This document shows, piece after piece, positions 53,286 to 62,286 of a stretch of DNA of 64,000 nt. The notes beneath the pieces are model-generated. The model did no database searches and was not told the DNA's origin. It was given only the letters and a program-made list of their open reading frames with translations. The stretch is taken from positions 186,115 to 250,114 of the forward strand of contig NZ_OUMZ01000007.1 of NCBI RefSeq assembly GCF_900327775.1. The letters are read 5' to 3'. The stretch's first letter is position 1. Every line of letters begins with the position of its first letter. The position numbers and the translations under genes are program-made. Origin of the DNA: Roseovarius sp. EL26 (GTDB lineage Bacteria > Pseudomonadota > Alphaproteobacteria > Rhodobacterales > Rhodobacteraceae).

Positions 53286-53888
53286 TCATTCGGGTCGCTC
53301 CAAACTAAACGCTTCGCGCACAATAGTGTAATCCTTGTACCCCATCCGGGCGAGGGGATTGAACGTCAACACATCAAACACTCCATCCTTTAGGCAGTCA
53401 TCGCGCATATGGATGCCGGTGACTTCACCAAACACAGTGTAATTTGACTGCCCCGGCAATTTCACGATCTGCGTCAATCTGCATTCCAGCGACGCAGGGG
53501 CCGCAGCCACACGGGTGCAGGCAATTGTTTTACACTCCGCCTTCTTCAACCCGGCCAGCGCAAACTCATCCTCACCTTTGTCGTACATGCCCGAACTTTT
53601 ATTCATCGCATCACGCATCGCATATTCCACGATGTTCACACAAAACACGCCTGTCTCGCGAATATTGGCCACGCTGTCCTTGGAATTGTCCTGATCCGCC
53701 TTGGCCGAGGTCGAGGCAAACATCACCTGCGGCGGTTCATAGGCCACGGCATTGAAAAACGAATAGGGCGCCAGATTGTCATTTCCCGCGCCATCCCGTG
53801 ATGAGATCCAGCCAATCGGGCGGGGCGTCACGATGGCATTAAACGGATTATGCGGCAGGCCATGGCCGTCTTTGGGGTGATAAAACAT
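53286..53888 (-). CDS. Flavin reductase-like protein
   Basis: A 200-residue FMN-binding split-barrel protein. Starting at ATG 53888, it begins MFYHPKDGHGLPHNPFNAIV and has the flavin reductase family plan: TPRPIGWISSRDGAGNDNLAPYSFFNAVAYEPP, shown in part, and VNIVEYAMRDAMNKSS. Such proteins reduce flavin with NAD(P)H or act as oxidoreductases. The frame extends upstream to 54179 within the divergent GNAT gene and is not used. It is divergent from the GNAT gene. Confidence 0.87.
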   Translation of the reverse strand: MFYHPKDGHGLPHNPFNAIVTPRPIGWISSRDGAGNDNLAPYSFFNAVAYEPPQVMFASTSAKADQDNSKDSVANIRETGVFCVNIVEYAMRDAMNKSSGMYDKGEDEFALAGLKKAECKTIACTRVAAAPASLECRLTQIVKLPGQSNYTVFGEVTGIHMRDDCLKDGVFDVLTFNPLARMGYKDYTIVREAFSLERPE

Positions 53889-53968
53889 GGGCGCCCTTGT
53901 CAGAGTTGTTTGAACCCGGTCTACTCTCGTGTTACCCGGCGTGCCAGCGAATTTCCTGTGAGGCGCGC

Positions 53969-54454
53969 GTGTACAAGCTGACGTCAGAATCCAAAGACGA
54001 CTGGTGGGAGGTCGAAGCCCTCTATGACCTGTGCTTTGCACCGGGGCGCGAAGCGCTGTCATCTTACCGTCTGCGCGATAATATTTCCCCTGTGCCAGAA
54101 CTGAGCCTGGCCGCACGTGATGCCGATAACATTTTGGGCGGTGCAATCCGCTATTGGCCTGTTCGGGTCGGGGGAGCACATGTTCTGTTGCTTGGTCCCG
54201 TCGCCGTTCACCCCACCCGTCAGGGCGAGGGGCTGGGCGGCTTCCTGATCCGCGAAAGCCTTGAAGTGGCTCGCGATCTGGGTTGGGAACGGGTTATGCT
54301 GGTGGGCGACGCGCCTTACTACAACCGATTTGGTTTTACAAAGCTTGAGGGCGTGATCATGCCGCCCCCCACCAACCCGGAACGGGTTTTGGGCTATGAA
54401 CTGATCAAAGGTGCTTGGGACAGCGTCACGGGTGAGGTGACCCGCGCTGTTTAA
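53969..54454 (+). CDS. GNAT family N-acetyltransferase
   Basis: An acetyl-CoA-dependent acetyltransferase. The core motif GPVAVHPTRQGEGLGGFLIRE, seen in part as HPTRQGEGLGG, is motif A (R/Q-x-x-G-x-G/A) that binds the CoA pyrophosphate; DAPYYNRFGF is typical of the YhbS-like branch. The GTG at 53969 gives the usual N-terminus (VYKLTSESKDDWWEVEAL) with GTGAGG about 6 nt upstream; a TTG at 53897 would add 24 atypical residues. Product 161 residues. Substrate unknown. Confidence 0.83.
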   Translation: MYKLTSESKDDWWEVEALYDLCFAPGREALSSYRLRDNISPVPELSLAARDADNILGGAIRYWPVRVGGAHVLLLGPVAVHPTRQGEGLGGFLIRESLEVARDLGWERVMLVGDAPYYNRFGFTKLEGVIMPPPTNPERVLGYELIKGAWDSVTGEVTRAV

Positions 54455-54629
54455 GGTTTCCGCTGCGGGGAAAGATTACCAAGTGGCATTTGCGGACATT
54501 CAATCTTTGAAAGCTGAATTTACGCTACCGGGACGAAGCGGACATCCAACTTTTGGGAGAAATGGCGGTTTCTGAAAAAAAACAAAAATATGCTAGTCTT
54601 CGTTTCGAACGGAAGTGTGGGACGCAGTA

Positions 54630-55943
54630 ATGGATAGCCGACAACAGAAACGAGTTATTGTAATTGGGGCTGGTATGGCCGGTCTGATGGCAGCAGCTGT
54701 GCTCTCAGACCAATTTTCTGAGGTTATAATTATCGAAAAGGATGATCTACCGCGCACGCCTCAAGTTCGAAAAGGAGTCCCACAAGGCGCACACGTACAT
54801 ACGTTCCTTGGATATGCAGTTGAAGCCATGGAGGATTTTCTGCCAGGTATCATGACCGACCTATATGAGGCGGGCGCCGTTCAAATTCGCAGAAACAAGG
54901 ATATCTGGTTCCACGATGCGGCTGGCCCGACTCCTATTCGAGATGTAGGTATCCTTACACCGTCGGTAACTCGGCCTTTGTTGGAACACGTGACACGCAA
55001 GCGTGTTCTTGCGTTACCAAATGTATCAATCAAGGAGGCCACTCGATTCACGCAGTTTTGCACTGATGGTAATAGCGACGTTTCTGGCGTGAAAATTCAA
55101 ACAGGCGACATCGGTTCGGAAATCTTTTCGGACCTTGTCGTTGATTGCTCCGGTCGCGCGACGACTCTACCGCGTTGGCTCGTCGATCACCGTTATGGTG
55201 AAGTCGAACGTCAGGAATTGGGCATCGGCATGTCGTACACGTCCGGGTTATTCCGACCACCTCCTGATCTGGCAGATGATACTTGGGCCTGCCTTATGCT
55301 CGCAATACCGCCCAACACTCGCGCGGCCTATCTAACACCCGTCGACGGCGGACTTTGGCTAGCGACCATGTATGGCAGGGGCGGCGACATGGCGCCACGC
55401 GAGGCCGAAGGATTCGTAGAATGGACGAAAGGCCTTGCCCACCCCATCATCCACGAAAAGCTGAGCAGGGCCGTGCCGGTTTCCGATTTTCGCTCCTACA
55501 AAATCCCAAAGGGTTTTTGGCTTCGCTATGACCGAATGGAACGGTTTCCACGGGGGATAATTCCCATGGGTGAAGCGGTGACAAGCTTTAACCCAATGTA
55601 TGGGCAAGGCATAAGCTTGTCCGCGGGCCAAGCGAGGGCAATCCGTTCCGGGCTGACCGGCGGCTTGGATCGTCTGGCGCCGAGATACTTCGAAGCATCG
55701 GAGTCGCTCAATCAAGTTGGTTGGTCTGTCATGGAAACCCGTGACCTAGAACACCCAAGTACGGTTGGAGATCGTCCCGCAGATATCGAAAACCGCTGGA
55801 TGATGGGAGCGGCAATCCGAAAACTGGCTGAGACGGATGCCGAAGTTCACCGGCTAAGTGTAAATGTTATCCATTTGCTGGAACCTCCGAGTGTGCTTTC
55901 ACGAGAAGACATCGTTGAACGTGCTCAAAAACTTATCAACTAG
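54630..55943 (+). CDS. FAD-dependent oxidoreductase (hydroxylase-like)
   Basis: A 437-residue flavoprotein with an N-terminal dinucleotide-binding fold (RVIVIGAGMAGLMAAAVLS), the GIGMSYTSGLF region and a C-terminal FAD site in MGEAVTSFNPMYGQGISLSAG. This is the plan of PHBH-type monooxygenases and related geranylgeranyl-reductase-like enzymes. Substrate not predictable. An upstream GTG at 54615 is an alternative start; ATG 54630 has GGGA 8 nt upstream. No neighbour suggests a pathway; it stands alone between spacers of 175 and 169 bp. Confidence 0.85.
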   Translation: MDSRQQKRVIVIGAGMAGLMAAAVLSDQFSEVIIIEKDDLPRTPQVRKGVPQGAHVHTFLGYAVEAMEDFLPGIMTDLYEAGAVQIRRNKDIWFHDAAGPTPIRDVGILTPSVTRPLLEHVTRKRVLALPNVSIKEATRFTQFCTDGNSDVSGVKIQTGDIGSEIFSDLVVDCSGRATTLPRWLVDHRYGEVERQELGIGMSYTSGLFRPPPDLADDTWACLMLAIPPNTRAAYLTPVDGGLWLATMYGRGGDMAPREAEGFVEWTKGLAHPIIHEKLSRAVPVSDFRSYKIPKGFWLRYDRMERFPRGIIPMGEAVTSFNPMYGQGISLSAGQARAIRSGLTGGLDRLAPRYFEASESLNQVGWSVMETRDLEHPSTVGDRPADIENRWMMGAAIRKLAETDAEVHRLSVNVIHLLEPPSVLSREDIVERAQKLIN

Positions 55944-56112
55944 GAAGGCGTCTAAGGTGAACGGACGTTTGTAGGACATGCAGCATTGAACAATATGGGC
56001 TCAAGATCCGATTTCGCTGTGAGTTATACGAATGGCCGCCCCTTTATTGGAACGGTACTTATGGATGATTGGATTCTGAGCAATTGTTGGCGCTTGTTCC
56101 AGCGCACTTTGG

Positions 56113-57057
56113 TCATGGCGAGCTCCGCAAACTCCTCGGTGTGCAGTCAAACTCTGCCTTGAACGCCCGCGTCATCGCGCTGGCGTTTTCGTATCCACAG
56201 CGATAGGCCACCTCCAGGATCGGTTGTTCCGTCTCAATCACCAGCTTGCGGGCTAGGTTCAAGCGCAGCCGCCGATAGACGGTCTGCGGCGTTGTCCCCA
56301 ACTCGCTACGCACCCGTCGTTCCAGCGACTTTTGCGTACAACCAGCACGTTTTGCCAGTTGCCTCAGCGGCAGAGGGGTCTCCAGATTTTCAGTCATCAG
56401 CGCCAGTGCTCGATCCACGAATTTATCCCGTGTCGTGCGGTATTCGCTATGGGTCCCCGAAGGCCGGTTAGACATAAAGAGCTGCGAGACTTCGATGGCC
56501 AGCAACTGCCCCTGATCGCGCCCGATCAGATGCATCACCAGATCAAATGCTGCCATCGCTCCCGAACAGGTAATGCGATTTTGGTCAATGACATAACGCT
56601 CCCGCACCGTCTCGATCTCGGGAAAGGTCTCGGCAAAGCTCTCCAACTCCTCCCAGTGGATTGTCGCCCTGACCCCATCAAGCAATCCCGCACGGGCCAA
56701 CAGCCAGCTGCCGGTGTCCAGCGCAGCCATATGATCATAGCGGCTCGCGGCAGCGCGCAAATTGCTTGTCACGCTCCACCCCGTGATCTCGCGAAACCCG
56801 TAGGAGGGCATGACCAGCAGCATCGTCCCCGATGTCTCTGCCAGCGCTGCATGCGGAGTCACCTGCAATCCGCTGGAACTGGTCGTAGTGTTCCCATCCA
56901 TGGTCACATAGCGCCAGTCATAGAGATCCCGACCCGAGATCATGTTCGCCGCCCGCAGGGGTTCAATCGCGTTAGCCAGACAGTGATTGGAAAACCCATC
57001 AAACAGCAGAACATCATAGGTCTGCATCTCAACACGCATTTTTTGCCAATCTTGCAT
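56113..57057 (-). CDS. GlxA family AraC-type transcriptional regulator
   Basis: A 314-residue regulator with an N-terminal DJ-1/PfpI-like sensor domain (VLLFDGFSNHCLANAIEPLR, TGSWLLARAGLLDG) and a C-terminal AraC HTH pair (LRQLAKRAGCTQKSLERRV and VAYRCGYENASAMTRAFKAE). In Pseudomonas and relatives, CdhR and GbdR of this family control carnitine and betaine use. It is divergent from the acyl-CoA dehydrogenase gene over 78 bp, so it probably regulates the operon 57136-61203 by binding that gap. Confidence 0.9.
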   Translation of the reverse strand: MQDWQKMRVEMQTYDVLLFDGFSNHCLANAIEPLRAANMISGRDLYDWRYVTMDGNTTTSSSGLQVTPHAALAETSGTMLLVMPSYGFREITGWSVTSNLRAAASRYDHMAALDTGSWLLARAGLLDGVRATIHWEELESFAETFPEIETVRERYVIDQNRITCSGAMAAFDLVMHLIGRDQGQLLAIEVSQLFMSNRPSGTHSEYRTTRDKFVDRALALMTENLETPLPLRQLAKRAGCTQKSLERRVRSELGTTPQTVYRRLRLNLARKLVIETEQPILEVAYRCGYENASAMTRAFKAEFDCTPRSLRSSP

Positions 57058-57135
57058 GGTTTACGTCCAATTCTGCACGCTATGCTTATGCAGGATGGCC
57101 TTTGTTTGATCAACCACCCTGTTAGGAGTCCCGCC

Positions 57136-58296
57136 ATGCACTTTGGTCTGTCCGACGAACAAGAGATGATCGTCTCCACCGTTCGCAGCTTTGTTGAAAA
57201 CGAAATCTATCCCCACGAGGCCGAGGTCGAGCGCACCGGTCAAGTGCCGCATGAGCTGGGCGAAGAGATCAAGCAAAAATGCATCGATCTGGGCTTCTAT
57301 GCCTGTAACTTCCCCGAAGAGGTTGGCGGTGCAGGTCTCAGCCATGTGGATTTTACTTTGGTCGAACGTGAGTTGGGCCGTGGCTCCATGGCGCTGACCC
57401 ACTTCTTTGGCCGCCCGCAAAACATCCTGATGGCTTGTAATGACGAACAGCGCGAGCGTTACCTTCTGCCCGCTGTCCGGGGTGAGCGGATGGATGCACT
57501 GGCGATGACCGAACCGGACGCCGGTTCTGACGTGCGCGGCATGAAATGCTCTGCTGTACGTGATGGCGGCGACTGGATGATAAACGGCTCCAAGCACTTC
57601 ATCTCGGGTGCGGAGCACGCAGACTTCTTTATCGTCTTCATCGCCACTGGCGTGGATGAGACGCCCCGAGGCCCCAAAAAACGTATCACCACCTTCCTTG
57701 TTGATCGCGGTACGCCGGGGTTTGAGGTGCGTGATGGCTACAACTCTGTTAGCCACAAGGGCTACAAAAACTGCATCCTCTATTTTGATGAATGCCGTCT
57801 GCCAGATGCGCAGGTTCTGGGTGAGGTGGATGGCGGCTTTGCGGTCATGAACGAATGGCTCTATGCCACACGCATCACCGTTGCTGCGTTCTCGGTGGGC
57901 CGTGCGCGTCGCTGCTTTGACTACGCCCTGAACTACGCGGCTGAACGCAAGCAATTCGGGCAACCCATCGGGAAATTCCAAGGCGTGAGTTTCCAGATCG
58001 CCGATATGATCACCGAAATCGATGCGGCTGACTGGCTGACGCTGGCCTCAGCATGGCGTCTGGATCAAGGACTCCCTGCGAACCGTGAGATCGCCTCTGC
58101 CAAGGTTTACGCCTCCGAAACGCTGGCCAAGGTTACTGATACCACGCTGCAGATCTTTGGTGGCATGGGGCTGATGGATGATTTCCCGATTGAGCGCTTC
58201 TGGCGTGACGCCCGGGTGGAACGCATCTGGGATGGTACGTCCGAGATCCAACGCCATATCATTTCCCGTGATCTGCTGCGTCCTTTGGGGGCTTAA
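57136..58296 (+). CDS. Acyl-CoA dehydrogenase
   Basis: A 386-residue FAD-dependent acyl-CoA dehydrogenase. ATG 57136, with TAGGAG about 8 nt upstream, gives the standard start MHFGLSDEQEMIVSTVRSFV. Landmarks: MTEPDAGSDVRGM (about 126-138), IGKFQGVSFQIADM, IFGGMGLMDDFPIERFWRDA and the C-terminal WDGTSEIQRHII. A much longer upstream frame (from 56332) runs antisense through the regulator gene and is not used. Context with a CaiD-like hydratase suggests a 4-trimethylammoniobutyryl-CoA or crotonobetainyl-CoA substrate (inference). Confidence 0.93.
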   Translation: MHFGLSDEQEMIVSTVRSFVENEIYPHEAEVERTGQVPHELGEEIKQKCIDLGFYACNFPEEVGGAGLSHVDFTLVERELGRGSMALTHFFGRPQNILMACNDEQRERYLLPAVRGERMDALAMTEPDAGSDVRGMKCSAVRDGGDWMINGSKHFISGAEHADFFIVFIATGVDETPRGPKKRITTFLVDRGTPGFEVRDGYNSVSHKGYKNCILYFDECRLPDAQVLGEVDGGFAVMNEWLYATRITVAAFSVGRARRCFDYALNYAAERKQFGQPIGKFQGVSFQIADMITEIDAADWLTLASAWRLDQGLPANREIASAKVYASETLAKVTDTTLQIFGGMGLMDDFPIERFWRDARVERIWDGTSEIQRHIISRDLLRPLGA

Positions 58297-58404
58297 GATC
58301 ACACCTCTCTGGCGGTGGCACCGTGTCTGACTGCTTATTCGCTCTCAGCTAATCAGATGCTTGCCACCGCCGGAGCCCTTTGCACTCTTGCTACTTGGTC
58401 GCGC

Positions 58405-60420
58405 ATGTCAAATAATCTCAACCGACTGTTCCAACCTAAATCCATTGCCATCATCGGGGGCGGGGCCTGGTGCGAACAGGTGATCAAACAATCGGTCCTG
58501 ATGGATTATGCCGGGCAGATCTGGCCCGTTCACCCAAAGTCCGAGGAAATCTCGGGCTTTAAAGCGTTTAAATCGGTGCAGGACCTGCCCGAGGCCCCCG
58601 ATGCCGTGTTCATCGGCGTCAACCGCCACGCCACGATCCAACTGGTCGGAGAGCTCTCAGCACTGGGCTCGGGTGGGGCAATCTGTTTTGCCTCCGGGTT
58701 TTCCGAAGCCGTGGCGGAAGATGAAACTGGCGGCGATCTTCAGGCTGAACTGGTCGCAGTTGCGGGTGATATGCCCATCCTTGGACCCAACTGTTATGGC
58801 TTTGTAAACGCCCTCGATGGCGCGTTGCTTTGGCCTGATCAGCACGGTTGCCAACGGGTGGAAAAGGGCGTCGCCATTCTGACGCAAAGCTCGAACATTT
58901 CGATCAACCTGACCATGCAGCAACGCGGTTTACCGATCGCTTATATGGTCACTTGTGGAAACATGGCGCAGACCACGCAGGCGCAGATCGCGTCAGCTCT
59001 GATTGACGACCCACGTGTCACCGCCGTCGGCCTGCACATCGAAGGTTTCAAAGACCTCCGTGATTGGGAAGCACTGGCACAGAAAGCCCATGCAAAAGGC
59101 GTGCCACTGGTGGCGATCAAGGTTGGCGTATCCGAACAGGCACAACAGGCCACCGTTTCGCATACCGCCTCATTGGCAGGCAGTGACGCTGGCGCACAGG
59201 CCTTCCTTGACCGCCTCGGCATTCCACGCCTCCGCGCTTTGCCGGACATGCTGGAAACCCTCAAGCTTTTGCACTGCTATGGCCCGCTGCCCGATGGCAA
59301 CATCGCCTCGATCAGTTGCTCGGGTGGGGAGGCCAGTCTGATCGCCGACATGTCTGTGGGCACCGGGCTCGAATTTCCAAAGCTCACTGACCGTCAGAAA
59401 ACTGCCCTGCGAGCGGCACTCGGCCCGATGGTGGCGTTGAACAATCCGCTTGATTACCACACTTATATTTGGCGTGATCAGGATGCGATGGCTCGGGCTT
59501 GGTCTGGCATGACCGGCGATGACGTCTCGATGACTTTCTCCATCGTGGATTACCCCACGACCGACCCGATTGACTGGACCTGCGCCACCCACGCGGCCCT
59601 GAAAGTGCGCGCAGACACTGGCGCGCGTTTCGGTGTCGTTGCCAGTTTACCAGAACTGATGCCACAAGACGTGGCCGCCCAACTGATGGACGGCGGCGTT
59701 GTCCCCATTATGGGGTTGCGAGAGGCGCTGTCAGCGACCAGAGCGGCCTCTAACATTGGCGCGCCATCCACCGAGCCCGTCTGTATCCCGGGTGAGATTG
59801 GCGAGGTCTCACTGGTCAGTGAAGCCGAGTCCAAAGCGGTGCTGGCCGCCCACGGCCTGCCCACCCCGCAAAACCGCTCGGTCCGGGGCGCGGACGAAGC
59901 TGCGCAAGCTGCGCAAGAGCTGCGCCCACCCTTTGCCATCAAGGGCGCCGGACTGGCGCATAAATCAGAGCACGCTGCTGTGCGCCTTGAGGTCATGCCA
60001 GAAGATGTGGTCGCAACCGCCAAGGACATCGGCACCGACGAGATCCTGATCGAGGAGATGATCACAGGTACCGTGGCCGAACTGCTGGTCGGTGTGGTCC
60101 GTGACCCGGCGCATGGCTATGTCCTGACCCTTGGGGCGGGGGGCGTGCTGACCGAAATCCTGCGCGACACCACCTCGTTGCTGTTGCCCGCCTCGACCGA
60201 AGACATTCGCGCGGCGCTGGGAAAACTTAATATCGCCCCGCTTCTGGCAGGTTATCGCGGCAAACCCGGTGCCGACATAAACGCCACCGTAAACGCTGTG
60301 GAATCGGTGCAGGCCTACGTGCTTGCCAACACCGACACCGTCAGCGAAGTTGAAATCAACCCGCTTCTGTGCACCCCCGACCGGGCGGTTGCCGTAGATG
60401 CGCTTATCCGAAAGGCCTGA
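58405..60420 (+). CDS. ADP-forming acyl-CoA synthetase (acetate-CoA ligase family)
   Basis: A 671-residue single-chain nucleoside-diphosphate-forming CoA ligase. From ATG 58405 it begins MSNNLNRLFQPKSIAIIGGG, a CoA-binding domain, followed by ligase domains with the phosphorylated His (His253) in VSHTASLAGSD, and a C-terminal ATP-grasp domain (about 460-670) with PFAIKGAGLAHKSEHAAVRLE seen in part, and SEVEINPLL. The upstream in-frame extension to 58315 is not needed. Between an acyl-CoA dehydrogenase and a CaiD-like hydratase it probably activates a trimethylammonium or other short acid to its CoA ester. caiD follows after 3 nt. Confidence 0.9.
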   Translation: MSNNLNRLFQPKSIAIIGGGAWCEQVIKQSVLMDYAGQIWPVHPKSEEISGFKAFKSVQDLPEAPDAVFIGVNRHATIQLVGELSALGSGGAICFASGFSEAVAEDETGGDLQAELVAVAGDMPILGPNCYGFVNALDGALLWPDQHGCQRVEKGVAILTQSSNISINLTMQQRGLPIAYMVTCGNMAQTTQAQIASALIDDPRVTAVGLHIEGFKDLRDWEALAQKAHAKGVPLVAIKVGVSEQAQQATVSHTASLAGSDAGAQAFLDRLGIPRLRALPDMLETLKLLHCYGPLPDGNIASISCSGGEASLIADMSVGTGLEFPKLTDRQKTALRAALGPMVALNNPLDYHTYIWRDQDAMARAWSGMTGDDVSMTFSIVDYPTTDPIDWTCATHAALKVRADTGARFGVVASLPELMPQDVAAQLMDGGVVPIMGLREALSATRAASNIGAPSTEPVCIPGEIGEVSLVSEAESKAVLAAHGLPTPQNRSVRGADEAAQAAQELRPPFAIKGAGLAHKSEHAAVRLEVMPEDVVATAKDIGTDEILIEEMITGTVAELLVGVVRDPAHGYVLTLGAGGVLTEILRDTTSLLLPASTEDIRAALGKLNIAPLLAGYRGKPGADINATVNAVESVQAYVLANTDTVSEVEINPLLCTPDRAVAVDALIRKA

Positions 60421-60423
60421 AAG

Positions 60424-61203
60424 ATGAACCCGATTAAAACCCGCCGCGAAGGTGCCATTCTTGAGGTGACACTGGACCGCCCCAAGGCCAATGCCATCGA
60501 TCTGGAAACCAGCAAGATCATGGGCGACGTCTTTCTTGAATTCCGTGATGATCCGGAACTGCGCGTCGCCATCCTGACCGGCGGTGGTGAAAAATTCTTC
60601 TGCCCCGGCTGGGACCTGAAAGCCGCTGCTGACGGCGACGCAGTCGACGGCGATTACGGCGTCGGCGGCTTTGGCGGCTTGCAGGAAATGCGCGACATGA
60701 ACAAGCCAGTGATCGCGGCTGTGAACGGCATCGCCTGTGGCGGTGGTTTGGAACTGGCGATCTCGGCCGACATCATCCTTGCCGCAGAACACGCCACCTT
60801 TGCCCTGCCTGAAATCCGTTCCGGCACCGTGGCCGATGCCGCCAGCGTGAAGCTGCCGAAACGTATCCCATACCACATCGCGATGGAGCTGTTGCTCACC
60901 GGCCGCTGGTTCGACGTTCAAGAGGCCAACCGTTGGGGTCTCGTCAATGAAATTCTGCCCGCCGACCAACTGATGGACCGCGCGTGGGAGCTCGCCCGTC
61001 TGCTCGCCTCCGGCCCACCGCTGGTTTATGCCGCGATCAAAGAGGTGGTGCGTGACGCCGAAGATGCCAAATTCCAGGATGCGATGAACCGCATCACCAA
61101 AAGCCAATTGCCATCGGTCGAAAAACTCTACCGGTCCGAGGATCAACTTGAAGGCGCCCGTGCCTTCGCCGAAAAACGCGATCCGGTCTGGAAAGGTAAG
61201 TAA
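60424..61203 (+). CDS. caiD: Enoyl-CoA hydratase, probable crotonobetainyl-CoA hydratase (carnitinyl-CoA dehydratase)
   Basis: A 259-residue crotonase. It aligns by eye along the whole length with E. coli CaiD: ILEVTLDRPKANAID, EFRDDPELRVAILTGGGEKF, GWDLKAAA, KPVIAAVNGIACGGGLELA, and the C-terminal AFAEKRDPVWKGK. CaiD hydrates crotonobetainyl-CoA to carnitinyl-CoA. A visible difference is VADAASVKLPK where E. coli has VPDSGGVLRLPK. It is the last gene of the operon, 3 nt after the ligase, and ends at a bidirectional terminator. Confidence 0.87.
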   Translation: MNPIKTRREGAILEVTLDRPKANAIDLETSKIMGDVFLEFRDDPELRVAILTGGGEKFFCPGWDLKAAADGDAVDGDYGVGGFGGLQEMRDMNKPVIAAVNGIACGGGLELAISADIILAAEHATFALPEIRSGTVADAASVKLPKRIPYHIAMELLLTGRWFDVQEANRWGLVNEILPADQLMDRAWELARLLASGPPLVYAAIKEVVRDAEDAKFQDAMNRITKSQLPSVEKLYRSEDQLEGARAFAEKRDPVWKGK

Positions 61204-61207
61204 GATC

Positions 61208-61241
61208 AATGCCCTGTGCCTAACCCAAGGCGCAGGGCATT
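61208..61241. terminator. Bidirectional terminator hairpin
   Basis: A 14-bp stem, AATGCCCTGTGCCT (61208-61221) with AGGCGCAGGGCATT (61228-61241), one G-T pair and loop AACCCA, followed by ATTT on the plus strand. It separates the carnitine-type operon from the minus-strand kinase gene and overlaps the latter's stop. Confidence 0.85.
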
Positions 61242-62286
61242 ATTTGCGCAAGATGCGATCTGTCAGGTTCAGGCGCTGCGAAATGATCGGCTTCAGATCC
61301 TCGGCTAGCGCTGGCTCTGATGAACAAAGCTGCTCCAACTCGTCCAACCGGTTGGTGGCGATCAGTTGCAGTGCATCCATGCGCAAAGATCCATCCGCTG
61401 CGCGCGGTAACCTTAAAACCGGTTGCACAGATTCGGGGGCCGGGGAGGGCAGCAGCTTCTCAAGGTCTGATCCGGTCAGTGCTGTTTCCACAAACACATA
61501 AAGTCCCACACCCTTGGCCGGAAGCGCATAGGTGCACAGGGCAATATCGCTGATCTGGGGCAGGGGTCGCAACGCTTTGTCCAGCGCGGGACCATCACGT
61601 TCAATCCGGTCTTCGGTGCCTTCTCCATCTGACCAATTCATCAGCTTGCGGGTAATGAAGTTGTAAAGTTTCTTGCCCGTCGCCATCCAGATCCGCGCTG
61701 GTAGCGCCTTTTGCGCCAGCATCCGATGCTCTGACGCTGTCAACAACTCCGGCGCATAGGCGCGCTTTTGCTTCAGCAAATGTCGTAGATCCTCGCGCGC
61801 CAGGACCCGTAGGAATTTGCTTCCCTTGCGGTGCACCGAAGCGAGTTGAAAATCAATCACCGCCGCACGGCCCTCATGCGTCATCAGCCAGTTTTGCGGC
61901 TTGGCAATGTCATTATGGGCAACCCCCGCCCGTCGCATCTCGCGCAGCAGGCGCTTGGCATCTTTGTAAAACGCGGGGTCTGTGGGCTTGGCTAATTGTA
62001 ATGGCGTGCCCTGCGTCCAGCTGCGCAAGAGCCCCACCTTATCAACCCGCACCAAAACTGGTGTGCCCTCAATCCCTTGAACCGCTTGCAGTCCGCGGAT
62101 TTCCTTGCGCGCCAGAAACCACGCTACCGGCTTGGCATATAACGGCACGCCGTCCAGCTTGCGCAGTACAACCGGGAAATTTTCAACACCTTCCAGCGTC
62201 CCAGAGATCGTCTCAGAGAAAATATCGCGCTTATGGACCGTTTCAGCCAGAAAGGTCCGATCTGCAAAATCGCCATTGGGGGTCAT
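61240..62286 (-). CDS. Atypical protein kinase-like protein with AMP_C-like C-terminal region
   Basis: A 348-residue protein. The first 200 residues look like a small Ser/Thr or RIO-type kinase: catalytic loop HNDIAKPQN near 124-132 and metal-binding VIDFQLA near 145-151. ARKEIRGLQAVQGI may hold the ATP lysine. The C-terminal part (about 250-330, ISDIALCTYALPAKGVGLYV, LRLPRAADGSLRMDALQL) resembles the C-terminal lid of AMP-forming acyl-CoA synthetases, a fusion I do not know from named proteins. ATG 62286 overlaps the GT11 stop (ATGA); the TTG at 62298 is less likely. It forms an operon with two glycosyltransferase genes, so it may phosphorylate LPS or a sugar (WaaP/KdkA-like). Confidence 0.75.
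   Translation of the reverse strand: MTPNGDFADRTFLAETVHKRDIFSETISGTLEGVENFPVVLRKLDGVPLYAKPVAWFLARKEIRGLQAVQGIEGTPVLVRVDKVGLLRSWTQGTPLQLAKPTDPAFYKDAKRLLREMRRAGVAHNDIAKPQNWLMTHEGRAAVIDFQLASVHRKGSKFLRVLAREDLRHLLKQKRAYAPELLTASEHRMLAQKALPARIWMATGKKLYNFITRKLMNWSDGEGTEDRIERDGPALDKALRPLPQISDIALCTYALPAKGVGLYVFVETALTGSDLEKLLPSPAPESVQPVLRLPRAADGSLRMDALQLIATNRLDELEQLCSSEPALAEDLKPIISQRLNLTDRILRK

Noticed and set aside
56332-57135. Upstream 268-codon extension of the acyl-CoA dehydrogenase frame
   Set aside because: It is antisense to the regulator gene; the ATG at 57136 has a ribosome site and gives the normal N-terminus.
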